NCBI GenBank assembly: GCA_003993805.1
Contig: RSEF01000001.1
Location: 70,566,079-70,630,078, forward strand
Reading direction: 5' to 3'
Source of the DNA: Himantopus leucocephalus
Taxonomy: Eukaryota > Chordata > Aves > Charadriiformes > Recurvirostridae
DNA length: 64,000 nt
The notes beneath the pieces are model-generated. The model did not search any database, had not been told where the DNA came from, and saw nothing but the letters and a program-made list of their open reading frames with translations. Both the position numbers and the translations under genes were made by a program. Positions 1-11,937 of this stretch are shown here, piece by piece. The stretch's first letter is position 1, and every line of letters starts with the position of its first letter.

Positions 1-720
1 TGGGAAGCCAAGGGTGAGGGAAAACTGGTCTGGAGCAGGAAGAAACAGCAAGGCTAGGACAGAGGAGCTGAGTGCTGAGGACTGAGCGGGCAGTCTGCAA
101 GTACAGACCTAAGGAGGTGCCAGGGACATCCCATGAAGGGTGCTGTCCTGGATGCTGTCCCAAATAAAGCATTTCATGGGAGTGCCCCGACTCCATCCCA
201 GTCATACATAAAGGCCAGATATTGGGGTTAATTGTACAATGTGGTACCAGGATTCATTCGTTCTTTCTGGCCTATCTCTGAAGCTGGAATGTCCCAACTC
301 ACACATAGCCTGAGCTGTGCCCTTTACTTCTTTACTTTATTTTCACTTGTGCTTCTCTTAAACCATCTCACGCCCTCCTACTAATTCCCTTTCCCCTCTT
401 TTTTGGACCTCATTTTTACATCAGTCTCCCTGGCGCTGCCAACCGACCATTCCAAATCCCCCTCTGCCCCGGGACAAAAGCTGCACAGATGTGGGAAGGG
501 CTGGCACTGGGAAAGCTAACGGCACTGTCATCCTGACCCAGCGGGGAGGCGGCTGTTTCACTCTGGGACAAGAGGCAGAGAAAGAAAAGGGGACCAAGGC
601 GCAGAGAGAGAGAGGACAAAATAACCCAATAGAAATCCGGAAGGGAAATGCATGAGTGAGATTTCTATCAAGGAAAACAGCAGGGGGGGAAATAAAAACA
701 AAAGATAGAAATGTGTGGAG

Positions 721-768
721 AGGTGGAGAGAGGAAAAAAAAAGAGAGAGAGAAAGAGAGAGAGAGAGA
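721..768. repeat. Purine-rich (GA) low-complexity tract
   Basis: An almost pure A/G run with a GAGAGA core. It produces long spurious open frames on the minus strand (Ser/Leu/Phe-rich). Confidence 0.9.
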
Positions 769-1930
769 CTTGGGGGCTAAAGAATGGCAGGATGGGGGGG
801 TGGTGAGAAGTTCGCATGAAAGGAGCTGAAAAGCATGACACACTGAGGGGAAGCCCAGCTGAGATCACTCTCTTTCCTTAACATCTCCGATAGACTGTCT
901 GTGTAGAATTATTAACTTTTTTCCTTCTCTCCTTCTGCCCCCTTTCACTCCACCAAAGCCCCTCTCTAGTTTCTCAGGAGGCAAAGCAGCCTGAGATGGG
1001 GATGGGAGGAGGGAAGGGAAGGAGACAGTCAAAAGCAGCTGCCCTTTAGCTGAGCTCACTACAACATAAAAGAGAGACTAAATGACCATATTTCAGAGGC
1101 ATTTCCAAAATATACAGCACCACGCAGTCCAAAAGACCTCCGGCCCGCAGCACACGCTGCACTCTCCAATGGATGTGGTTACAGCTACCCACAGGAGACC
1201 CACAGCTATTAACCCCTGTCAGTCCTTCATAGAACTGGGGAAGAAGGGTATTTGCTTTAAGCAGTAATGTCAGACATTAGCAGCATTTCTGGGTGTTTAT
1301 CTGTCAAAATCCTCTTTGTTTAATGACTTGATTGAGGTTGTTATCTGGGGGACAAAACTGGATACAGTTCCTTACCTTCAAAGAGGGAATATTTCTAAAA
1401 TAATAGTAATCTGCAAAGTCAGAACTATTTCAAGCCTTCCCTCAACTCCACACTCCTCATTTTTACCCAATGTGAAGATTAACAGCGTCTGGTTTTTACT
1501 GCTAGTGTCTTTTAGCTCAGAATTTCAACTGTAACATAGAGGGTAGTTGGGCTATGGGAGCATGCCTTCCATTGTAACTGTCTCTCAGCCATGTTGACCT
1601 AAAATTTGGTAAACTTACACATTAAAATAGATTATTTTATACCTTGTGCCTTCTAGGAAGACTAAGCTGTTTTCTGCTTAGGCCCCTCACAAATGTCCAC
1701 TACCGGAACATTCTGCAAATCTAGACATACTGGCAAATGTCAGGCAAACTCACTCTCCTTCAGTGTTGCTTTCTGATGACTACTCAGACTTTGTCCCTGA
1801 CATACATCTCTGTCATGGCAAAATTTGCTTTCCAAAAGTCTTCTTTGGAACTCCTGAATCTGGTCAGGATGCAAATCCAAACTCACTGATGGCTCTTCAC
1901 TGTTGACTTTGCAGTGCTAAAAGTAATGAA

Positions 1931-1958
1931 AGCATCCTCCTCCTTATCAGAGGATGCT
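1931..1958. repeat. Inverted repeat, 9-bp stem, 10-base loop
   Basis: agcatcctc and gaggatgct flank ctccttatca. No further context suggests a terminator or RNA gene. Confidence 0.8.
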
Positions 1959-3210
1959 ATCTAATAGAGGAAGGACATTGAGGTCTGAGGTCACTGAAAT
2001 GTTCAGAATGGGATACTTCGCTGACTGCCTGTTCCACCAAAAGTTCCCACCACAAAGTCCTAATGCAATTATAAACTTCTTTCCTCTCTTCTGTTTGAAA
2101 TTAAAATATCCTAGATGAACTACAGAATTCTTGTTTGTCTTTTGAGTCTCTAGAGAAGAGGAGAAGACAAAAAGGCAAACCTTGCAATGTCTTGTATAAT
2201 GGTTATAAATTATAAATGCTTTAGAACTGCCAGATAAAGACTCCAAGCCAACTTTGATTCCAAATACAGATGACGATTTAGGAGGTCCTTTTTCTAATAG
2301 AGCTTCCTAAGCCTTCCCTAATTCTCTTTGTGTTAAGCAAGTAAACAGTTAACTCTTCTCTAATGTGCATGCATTAGGGTGTGAGACAGTTGCTGACTGC
2401 AGCACTAAACAGATACCTACCGAGTTTGGCCCTCAGTTTCAAGCTAAGCATTCCTTAGCCCGGCTACAGACAGATCTTAAAAGGTGACCCTTCTACTACA
2501 AGCAAAAGACCCCTGATTTAGGAAGGCAGTCTTGAACCACAGATAGGTCTGTGTATCTGCCCTTCCTGCACAGGGGATAGAGAGAAACTGTTTTGCAGGA
2601 ACAGCAGCCAACACAACTGTTCCTGCAGCAGTAAGCAGCTGTCGTCCTGACACCTACTACATTGGTGCTTCAGCTGCTATTCCAGGCTTGCACTAGTCCA
2701 TTGCTAAGTATCTGGCAATACTGCACAGCGGTCTCCTTGTGTGACTCATCTCTGCTTTTTCTAATTTAAGAAGGGTTATTTTCTTCCCCTTAACATCTGA
2801 AATCATTCTGATCAAGATCACAGCATAACCTCTCGTATTAATGTACCCTGCATGTTTGCGGAAAGCATAAAGGCATCTCCACAAAGGACAGCCTCAGCAT
2901 CACTACACCATTTTCCCTCCTTCACAGTCCCAGTGCTATGGGCCCCACTCCTGTATCGCATTTGATTCACCCCACTATTTTTACACTAGGCAGTTAAAAT
3001 TCCTGGTACAGTGGTTTTTGTTGTGTCTTGTTTTGTAGTTGTTTTTTAAAGATATTCAGAAGACTTTCCCTGTGTGATTAATAACAGGTTTTCTGTGCTG
3101 TGTGCTGGAGGCTATTTTACAGTGGAACTCCTATTAATATTAACTATCTGCAGCCATGTATGGGAAGCAGACAAACTACAGAGGAAGTGTGGCTGGGCAG
3201 AACTAATTGG

Positions 3211-3240
3211 GGTATCAGCAGAAATGGTATCAGCAGAAAT
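3211..3240. repeat. Perfect 15-bp tandem duplication
   Basis: ggtatcagcagaaat occurs twice head to tail (3211-3225 and 3226-3240). Probably a recent replication slip. Confidence 0.95.
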
Positions 3241-3357
3241 GAGAAGCTAGATACAGGGAAAGCCTCAGATATTAGTAGCGTTGGATTGGGTCTTATACAC
3301 TAATTAATCTTGAGAAGATGCCAGATGCCAGAGAACGCAACAGAAAAACAAGGACAT

Positions 3358-3375
3358 TATGATGATGATGATGAT
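3358..3375. repeat. GAT trinucleotide microsatellite
   Basis: About five to six consecutive tga/gat units. Confidence 0.9.
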
Positions 3376-5700
3376 TCAGCAAGAGAGCTCGTTTGTGACT
3401 GAGAAATGCCCAGGGTAGAAATGAGTTTCATTAATTGCTTGGTGGGAGAAGAGAGGAGGCCCCTATTAGAGCATTGTCCCATGCACTCTCTGATCCCCGG
3501 AGAATGTTAAACAAACAATGCATTTGGAGAAGCCCAGAGGACATATGTCTGGAAAGCTGCAAAAGCTTCCTGCCATCCTTGGGGATAAAGGGGGGAGAGA
3601 GGAACTGAGCTGACATTTGCTCAACCTTCTGGTTTGTCTTTGTCTAACAGTCCGTAATCCCTCACATTTCTCTATTCACTTCAAAAATTCCCATGGATTC
3701 CCTGCTCACATCCTTACCAGCTTAAATGATCTCATTTTAAACCTTCACCAAAGGAATGGTAACTGGGTCAGACTGTAAGTTAAGGTATATGTGATTAAGA
3801 AAAATCCTGGCGAGGCAGCCATGACAGTGAATTGGCACAGGTCCTGTGCACTGTGAGAGGAGAGGCAGGGAGAAAATTAAGTGAAATTATGTCTGTCTAC
3901 AGAATTCAGAGGTACGTATACGCAATGTGACTAATGAGATAATCCAGAAGTTAGGAGGTAGACTTAGCACAGGTAAGACTTATTACAACTGGGGAGAAAA
4001 CTATCCGTTGAATATGAGGCCAACTACACTTAGCTACCCATGTGTAGGTATCTATACATGAAAGAGTAAAGCAGCAGTTCAGACCCCCTCAGTCAGGTAT
4101 CTGGGGCACAGTTCAGTTGCTGACACACAGATACTTTGTGCCATTCGATATGCCTGCAGGCAGGTCTTGGGATGCATTTGGAATGACAGGGATGCTTGCT
4201 TGGGATCCAGCTGCCAGCCTAGTATAGGTGTCTTACAGGCCTTGTACGCTAACTTGTAGACCCATGCAGATGTCCAGGTTATCCAAGGCCAAATGACGTT
4301 AGAAAGTTATTTTTAGCTAAATAAATGAAGCACACAGGTAACTCTCAGATGAATCGTTTGCTGGGCTTCAGTGACTATTTTGACTACGGTGTCCCTTGAG
4401 CTAGTCATGCTAGAAGTCTGCTGCTATTAAAGATGCCCGCCTTGCCTCCATCTGCCACTGAAAGAGGACAGGTGTCCTCTGGTACCTCTGTCATACATGA
4501 GCAAATGACCCGAGTCATAGATCTCTGTTGACAGTACAGGAACTTAGACCCATAGATTACATGACACCTCTATGTAAACACCTAAACTTAGGAGTCAAGC
4601 TCGAGCTGAATTGCACCCCAATTAACACAAATGTTAACAGATGGATTGTTGCTTCTGCCTTTCCTATGAGTTGTGCTTTTTTCTTCTCCCTGTACACTTT
4701 CTGCAGTAACTTTTGAGCATTAGCTAACACTTATTCCAGTTGCCAGAGGCAGTGTCTTTGTTTAGTGCTAACGCTGCTGCTGAAAGAATATAGCTGATTT
4801 TGACATCCAGAAGTCAAAATAGCCGTTAATATTTCAAAGAGGGATCAGACAAGAGTTACAGGAATGTTTGAAGGACCAGAAAGCATTTCCTACAGTGCAG
4901 GACGTTGATCATTGGGACTTTAGCTCTGCATGCAGAGCAGTGACAGTATTACTGTACCACTCTGCAGCAACGAGTGAACAAGATTATGGCAGTTCAACAG
5001 GCAGAAACACCTAAATGTAACTGCCTCAAATGTATGTACACACAGAAATTGCTGCATAGCCTGTGTAAGCATGCCTGTAATCCTGTTACTGACAAAGATA
5101 AAGAGAGTTGAAAGGAAAAAAGGGAAATGGCATGATCACAGCCTGTAAATATAAAACGGAGATCATAAATTTTTGTTATCATGTGGTCTTGAATCTAACA
5201 AAGACATAATATTGGGAGGTTGGAAGGGAAGCTAGGTAAATCCAGTCTAGAAATAAATGCAGATTCCTAATAAGTGTGTTATTAAATACTGAAATGGTTG
5301 GATGGGCTCTCCATCGCTGTATCTCCATGTTTTAATGGAGATTAGATGCTTTCTACAACATACACTTTAACTGAAAAAGAAATTATTTCAGAGGATTCCT
5401 ATGCCAGAGGTTCTAACTAGAGCACCACCCTGCTGCGTCACAGCCCCCCAGCTGATGCAACTGTGAAAACACCCATCTTCCTCAAAAGCCACCTTTTTGT
5501 TTCCACGCTTTCCCTTTACCTGGAGCCATCACTGGCATTGCTACCACATCCCTAGCGTCCCGCTCAGACGTGCTGCAGGTGGACATTTTGCTAGGGTGAC
5601 CACCAATGAGTGAGGGCACTCTCAGCCACATGGTGTGGTTTTACCTGACCGCCACTTGGCTGAAGTACAGCTCTCTGTGGATTTGCCCACTGTGACTCAC

Positions 5701-5821
5701 CGTGCTCCAGGATGTATTTCACAATCTCGCCATGCCCAGTCTTGGCAGCATGGTGCAACAAGGAGCAGTGATCAGGTCCTTGGATTAACAAATTGGCTCC
5801 TTTTTTACAGCATTCTATGAA
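5701..5821 (-). CDS. DGKI: DGKI exon: first ankyrin repeat (GPDHCSLLHHAAKTGHGEIV)
   Basis: A 121-bp exon with acceptor attttcttttcccag and donor gtgagtca, both strong. It has 40 codons from phase 0 plus one base. It encodes FIECCKKGANLLIQGPDHCS, then LLHHAAKTGHGEIVKYILEH, then G. The core is a classical ankyrin repeat: LLHHAA helix, TGHGEIV turn and second helix, then YILEHG. Human DGKI has LIESYKNGGSLLIQGPDHCSLLHYAAKTGNGEIVKYILDHG, so the GPDHCSLLH core is fixed while the first eight residues have drifted. Ankyrin repeats and the C-terminal PDZ-binding tail of type IV kinases mediate protein contacts. The exons for the later repeats and the stop are not found in 1-5700. Confidence 0.96.
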
Positions 5822-7366
5822 CTGGGAAAAGAAAATCACACAGAAGTATAAGATGGGAAGAGCAGAGAAACAAATATAAAGGCAAATTATTTACTGTTTT
5901 CATAGGAGGTCAGTACAAAAATGGAATAAAATGAAATAAAATATTACTTTAAAGCCAGCTTTTAGGCCCCAATGAAAGATTGTCTGAAACCAGATGTATT
6001 GACAATTATATGGGTTAAGAAGAGCATTTTGTATTTCCTAAACAATGAGACATTGCTAATATACTGGCAATGAATTATTGCTTGCTAGCAACGCTTGCAA
6101 AACCACTTCTGGTGAAGCTGTGGGGATATTTAAAAGTGTATGAATTTGACAGAAAATTCTGGCTTCTCTACAGAAAATCCCAATTTTTCCTTAGCGCAGG
6201 AGGCAAACACTTTCTGACTAAACCAGAAAATTCCAACTCAAAAATCCACAGGGCGGTGGGATTCAACTCCCCCAGATCTCCCTTCTCAGCCTCTGCCCCC
6301 TGCCCAGGGCTGGTGGAGGGGGAAGGAAGCACTACGTGGGGTAAGAACAGAGAGGAAACAGCAACCGGCCAGGTCTCAGAACCGCTGCAAACGTTGGGGG
6401 GATTTGCAGTGCAGATCACTGCAGAAAAGAGGAAGAGGATTGCGGGAGTGAGGCATCATTTATGATGCAGTACATCTGAAAAAGGGCAAGAAGTCCCCCT
6501 GTCAAAGCAAAGTCAGGCAAAAAGTTTTCAAGAAGCGGAAAGGAGACGATCTTTTTATGGCTGCTGTTTGAAGGACTGCTCCCTAAATGCCGCAGCCACA
6601 AGCGCAGGGGCGGAGGTATAGAAGGGGCACCTGGAGGCAAAGAGTTGGCCTAACAGTACTGTCATTTTTACAAATGGCTCCAAGCTGGCTTCTCGCAGAT
6701 AAAATTGTAATCATTAATCACAGTCCTCATCCAAATTCGAGGGCATGTTTTCAAATCCTGACTTGGCTACTGAAAAACACAGCCTGAATAACTGTCAGAC
6801 ATGGAACTTTAGACTTTGGGCACAAAACATTTTTGCATGGGTGCCTTTTCCTCCCAATAAGTAACAATACCAAGATACTGCATGTTTTGAGACATCCGTC
6901 AGATGATAAAACAACAAGCTGAGGTTTGTTCTACCTGGTCTGGTGGTTGCCTAGGCAGAAGTTAAGAAGCCTCTAGCAACTCTAGGGGCTTGGCCACCAA
7001 CCTCACTGCCATAAAATATCCTGTACTGTGTAAGGCTGTGTCAGAACTACCCTGCTGTTCAGTGTTGCATTTGCCAGTATAGTAATTTCCCTGTTAGTAA
7101 CTGACACATTGCTCTGTGCAGTGCGCTATGAATCCTGGGCTGAAAGGTGCTGTCTAACACCAGATCCTATTCACTTGAATTTCACACCTCACCTGACTGA
7201 TGTGTTCCCCTAATATTCAGGGTTTCCTGGAAAGGCTGTAAAATGGCACTTGCCAGCAGTTCCTACAGCAGTCTATTTATGTTTTGAGCAGAGGTGTGAT
7301 AAAATTTACAGTATATCAGACCTGCAAAAAGTGTGAAAAAGTGGACACTCGGTGTTCTGTACTTAC
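5822..7366 (-). other. DGKI: DGKI intron, 1.54 kb
   Basis: Phase-0 intron with no named repeat. A 131-codon plus-strand open frame (6070-6465) and overlapping frames on both strands have no recognisable motif and no splice or promoter context, so I do not call them genes. Confidence 0.65.
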
Positions 7367-7404
7367 CTTCAGCAGATCACCAGCTATGACTGCCTGTAAA
7401 AGTG
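7367..7404 (-). CDS. DGKI: DGKI 38-bp microexon (LLQAVIAGDLLK), start of ankyrin region
   Basis: Acceptor gtcttttgcag, donor gtaagtac (strong). CA completes alanine, then LLQAVIAGDLLK in phase 0. A second AG inside the exon (cttttacag before GCAGTC) could be mistaken for the acceptor, but only the upstream AG gives the right phase with the 26-bp exon. Human DGKI has AILQAVIAGDLMKL, and DGKZ has the equivalent LIEAAKRNDFCKLQEL. This is the first helix of the ankyrin-repeat stack. The exon is one of a run of very short exons in this part of the gene. Confidence 0.94.
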
Positions 7405-10136
7405 CTGCAAAAGACAAATAGAAAACCAATGTTAGACACAAAGCATTGTGCATATAGCCTCACAGCTGGGAACATAGCTCACAGTCTGCGTAAGTTAAGA
7501 CCGCTGCCTCGGTCCACTTGCATTCTCATATACTACCAAAACCAATGTGAACCCTGCACTGACACATTGGAAAGGCAGAAGACTGCCCATGTTGCATGAA
7601 AGCTGTATAGACATCAAGCCAGCATTTCCAATGCTGCCCTTGAACTGCATGCTTCTATCTGAGCTTTTCCCTTGAGACACTTCAGAAACCTGTCAACAGT
7701 GTCCACAGGGTGGGCCCAGGTCTCCAGCACCTGAGCCATCACTAAAGGTATCAATGTCATAAACACAGAGAACCTGAAGGTATCCTCAGACCTCTCAGAG
7801 TGTTTTCATACTGATGGTTGAGTGGTCAGTCAGCCTCAAATACAGAGTTCCAGGTTGCAGATGAAGAGGTGGCAAAAGAGAAATTTCGTAATGATCATTT
7901 GTATTACAAAAACATTTTGACATCCAGTGGGCAGCAAGTCCCCAGAGTTTGGCAGGGTCAAACACAGAACAGGAGCCAGTCCCCTCCTTTTTAGCCTTTG
8001 TAATTTAAACAGACACAGAAGGAAAGAGAGACAAAGAGAGGGAAAGTGAACAAAGGCTCACAGCGAGGCAGGGCAGAGCTGTGCACAGAGCTGGGGGCTG
8101 CTCACCACCCATTACTGTCTGCCCAGCACCCCTTAAAAAGAAGGCAGCAGGCAGAAGCCCAGGACTTTGTATTGCCCTATGTATAGGCTGCATTCAGCTA
8201 AAAAAAACACGGTGGCAAGTAACCACAAACATGAGAAGTTGTTACAAAACTATTGCTATGCAGCTATTTCCTCCTTTTTTCCTCCCTTTCCCTATCATGA
8301 CATACATATAGTAAAAAACAATTATGAATAATCTTTCTGGGAAAGCACTTACTCGGTTTGCATCCTAGAAAGCATTAAACATCTGCTTCAGTTCATAGTT
8401 TTTCAAGAGTGCCTAAGCCCATTCTTATCTTTGAGTCTAGGCAGCGCAATCAAGTTAAGCATTTGCTCAAGTGCCATCCTTGATAAAGATGCCAAAAGCT
8501 CACATCAGGAGGAACAAGGGGGAAAGAAAACCATAGTATAGTCTTGCCTCTGAAAAATAACACACAGGAAACTGCACAGTGTGAATTCCATGAGGAGCTT
8601 GTTATGGCTTCAGAAATGATGACACATCCAAGCCAAACACTGCAGAAGAGGAAGGGTGTGCAAAGACGACTCAACACATGTCCCTTTCTTTGAAAGCACC
8701 TGGGGTTGTGCGTGGCTTTCTGGTTTCGGCAATGCCTCACGCCCTGGCCACACAGCAGCAGGAACAGCAAAAACCCAGTCCAGCTAAGTTCTGACTTGGG
8801 TAAGCAGTAGCAGCAATTCTTGTAACATTGGATTTAGGGCAGTTTTACAGTGACCATGAGTTAAACTAAGTCCTGCAAATCCCCCTGGCATCTGTGGGAG
8901 CAAGGACACGCAGATTTGAGGAACGGAAAAAGACAAACACCAGCAGGTAAGAGCCAGAACTGGAAAAATACACATTTATCTTTTCTTCCGATTTCATTTT
9001 CAGTGGTGTACGTCCTTGGTTTTTTCCAATAGTTCTAATACTGGCTCAGCCCAAATTAATAGCAGAGCAGAATTTAACCCTTGTGTCATTCTTTTTATCT
9101 TCTTCCTCCTTTTTCACTGATCTGGTCTCACTACCACATTTATTCTGTGGGCTACCGTAGTCTGGACTTGTATAAATATTTTGCTCTCGTCATACACATA
9201 AAAATCAAACAAACTGGTGACACCAGCTTTTCATTGCCTTCTACATCCAGTATTTCAAGACATGGCTTCTCTGAAGTTACTTCGTAAGGGGCAGATACAC
9301 ATTTTTCTTATGCAAACCATGTTTAAGATTGTAGTTCAGAAAAGCCAGGAGAGAGATCTAGAAAACTATGAAGTGAAAAGAAAAGCCTGGCAAGCCGTGA
9401 GAAAACTTCTACATTGAGTATCCATAACCAGAGGTTGGTCTGGAGATAAGGTTATTAGGATAAAGTAGCTCTAAAACACATTCAGCATAATTAGACCAAT
9501 CTTTTCCTCTTTTCTAAGCCTCCAATCCAGCAAAGCATTTAAGGCAGGTGCTTAGCTTTGAGGTAATCACATTCTTTTCACCAAGTCTACCTGCACACTT
9601 AAAATTAAGTGCTTTGCTAGAGTAGAACCTATTGCATAAATGAATACATTACAGAGCAACAAAACCAGCTGGCATAACAAGCAGATTAGACTACAGTAAA
9701 ATAATTCAGTGCTGTAAACCAGGATGCTGGAAGACTTAGAAGCTATTGAACTAGAAATGGAGAAAGGTTCTTTCGAATAGGGAACACATTTACATAAACA
9801 TATGAATATTGCTCAGCACACTAACCCCATAAACCCAAATGGGACTACTGGGCACATTAAGGAGGAAGGTGAAGATGGCAAAAATCACCTGGTTGTTAAA
9901 GAGGCGGTAATACAAGCAAGCAGATGGTATTGACAAGAGAGAGCAGACTGAGAAATTGGACAAAAATGCTGTTAACATGCAATGCCAGGCTAGCTTAAAA
10001 TTAAAAACATTAAAGTGAGAATAGTTTTATTTCTTCTGAGCAACACTGCACCACTGCTGTAATATATAACATGAATTATGCAATTGTTTTATCATATCAT
10101 AAAATACCTTCAGGTCTTAAAGATGCCTCAAAAATT

Positions 10137-10165
10137 ACTTGATTTAATAAATATTTAAATCAAGT
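10137..10165. repeat. Perfect inverted repeat, 11-bp stem, 7-base loop
   Basis: acttgatttaa, loop taaatat, ttaaatcaagt. AT-rich hairpin or cruciform potential within an intron. Confidence 0.9.
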
Positions 10166-10661
10166 CATTATTTTCTCAACTTCTCCTAAGACAAGCATTT
10201 GTCACGACTAATAAAAATGTTTTATTACCTTTTTCAATTATTTAGCAAGCAGATTTATTGCTGTTGAAAGGTGACAGCTTGACAAGACTGGAGACTGAAG
10301 TGCTCTGTCTGTATAACAAGGAAGCACTCAGTCGCCGCGGTGGTAGACTCCCCAGGCTGCCTTCTCAGTGAAGCTCAACCCTCTTTACTTATACACCCCT
10401 GAGGACAACCCCTGCTCCATCCCTGCTCCATCACTGACCTCCCTGCTGAAACTGCCAGCAAATGTGTCAGTCACTGCCCAGGGTGATGGATCTTGACAGA
10501 AACAATTACCTGCTAGGATATGGACAGCCAGAAATGCAGACTGTGTATGTAACAGCTGCTAGAGACTAGCAACTTCGAGCTTCCACTGGGTGAATTTTGA
10601 GATGAGGTTCTAACCACCCCTATGGGCCAACTTATAAAAGAAACCTCATTTGGAAAAAAAA

Positions 10662-10761
10662 NNNNNNNNNNNNNNNNNNNNNNNNNNNNNNNNNNNNNNN
10701 NNNNNNNNNNNNNNNNNNNNNNNNNNNNNNNNNNNNNNNNNNNNNNNNNNNNNNNNNNNNN
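10662..10761. other. Assembly gap of 100 N
   Basis: Exactly 100 N, the conventional size for a gap of unknown length. A short A run precedes it and a CR1 3' end follows it. Confidence 0.99.
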
Positions 10762-10815
10762 CTAGATGATCTTACAGGTCTTTTCCAGTCTAGGAGATTC
10801 TGTGCTTCTGTGTAA
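10762..10815 (+). mobile_element. CR1 LINE 3' terminus, left part lost in assembly gap
   Basis: Directly right of the N run the sequence reads ctagatgatcttacaggtct, then tttccagtctaggagattct and gtgcttctgtg, which is the standard 3' end of a CR1 element. The rest of the element presumably lies in the unsequenced gap. Confidence 0.85.
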
Positions 10816-11039
10816 CAGGGCAAGCATGTGAATATAGGTTAACTGGTTGGGCCAAAAAAAGCTGCACCAAGCTCCTATAAGGGACACTCACCCCCTTTGG
10901 AGCTTGTTATAACAGCACACAACTTATGCCAAAATAAGGACACAAATATTTGGTCCTATCATAACCATCAGGACTGAATTTTTCCTTACAGCTGTGCCCA
11001 GGAAAAGCTGTGTTCAGGCAAAAGATGTCCCTTTCATGT

Positions 11040-11830
11040 CTGTGGTGGTGCAACACCACCACCACCACCCAACTTTAGGCCGCGCAGTACTTGGTGCGAT
11101 TTCCTCGCCACATGGGCGACATCATAATACGATGGACCACAACGTTCCATAATGGTCTAACATGAAAGAAAGAAAAGGTGGAGAGCAACAGACCAGAACA
11201 CTATGGTAACCCCTTAGCGTGCCTGGATCCCATGACTCCTACCATTTGAAAATAATAACTATAATCGATCACTCCTGACAATATATGGATCGTGGCCAAA
11301 GAGGGGGAGATACCAGGACCCCAAGATCTAACAAGTTCTGGGCTTGTGTAACCGGTGGAAAGTACCAGAATATCCCATTGTCTGAGCTGGGCCAGAGTGG
11401 AAAGGTACCTGATGAAAGTCAGTTATCTCGGATCCTATAAGTAGCAATTCTAGCAAGATGCTTTGAGCTCTTCTGGATCACAGCGGGCTGTGGCCAGTAC
11501 CTCCCCTCAGTTGAGACGCCGCTCAGGTTGACACGTTGAGGATTAGAAGACCAGGGCAAGTCAACCCCCCTCAAGTCTCAATTATCACCCATTGAGGAAT
11601 GCCAATGCATTGTGCATATTTACTCTAAACTCCGGAAAAGGGAAATTTTTAACTATAGGCTAGCCTCTCTTTCATCCGCATCTCCACCTATATATACATA
11701 TTAGCTTTTATGGACGTGGATGTTCTTCCATTTGTCCATGCACACGGAGGAGTTAAAAGGGGTACCCGTTGGCTCGTTAGTTGCCCACTACTACGGGATT
11801 TTTGATTCCAGCAGTTAGGGACCTGTGGAG
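11040..11830 (+). mobile_element. Probable decayed endogenous-retrovirus LTR and leader fragment
   Basis: This block differs sharply from the surrounding intron: it is rich in CpG (for example ggccgcgcag, gacgccgctc, cacgttg, accggtgg) and many TG/CA pairs look like decayed CpG. On the plus strand it has a TATA-like ctataagta near 11435-11443, followed about 30 bases on by ctcttctggatcacagcggg and cctcccctcagttgagacgc. That arrangement resembles the U3/R boundary of galliform ERV LTRs as I remember them. It starts with tgtggtggtg (TG end). A further stretch (about 11770-11800, ttggctcgttag ... ctacgggattttt) could be leader next to a primer-binding site. No open frame and no viral protein is present. 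The family and borders are not determined. Confidence 0.45.
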
Positions 11831-11859
11831 GGGCAGGCAGGTTGTGTGCGCTTATATGC

Positions 11860-11937
11860 TTTTGCTTATACGTATATGTATTAATTTGAGATATGTGATT
11901 TTGCTCATATATGTATGCATTGATTTGGGATACCTCA
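11860..11937. repeat. Imperfect tandem duplication, 39-bp unit, two copies
   Basis: Unit 1 begins ttttgcttatacgtatatgt and unit 2 begins ttttgctcatatatgtatgc. Both continue into attaatttgagata or attgatttgggata. The repeat adjoins the right side of the CpG-rich ERV-like block and is followed by an AT-rich stretch with recurring aaatcac/aaatcat words up to about 12110. Confidence 0.75.

Larger units (their letters stand above)
1..5700 (-). other. DGKI: DGKI intron (downstream), no exon recognised
   Basis: I searched the minus strand for the following ankyrin repeats (expected peptides around GETALHKAA and KGKTPQERA) and the terminal ETAV and found none, so the gene's 3' end should lie left of position 1. 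Simple features only: a purine-rich tract (721-768), a perfect 15-bp tandem duplication (3211-3240), a GAT microsatellite (3358-3375) and a 9-bp inverted repeat (1931-1958). A 140-codon minus-strand frame at 421-843 is a by-product of the purine-rich tract and is not a gene. Confidence 0.65.

Noticed and set aside
421..843. 140-codon minus-strand open frame rich in Ser, Leu and Phe
   Set aside because: It is the reverse complement of a GA-rich low-complexity tract, which lacks stop codons for compositional reasons.
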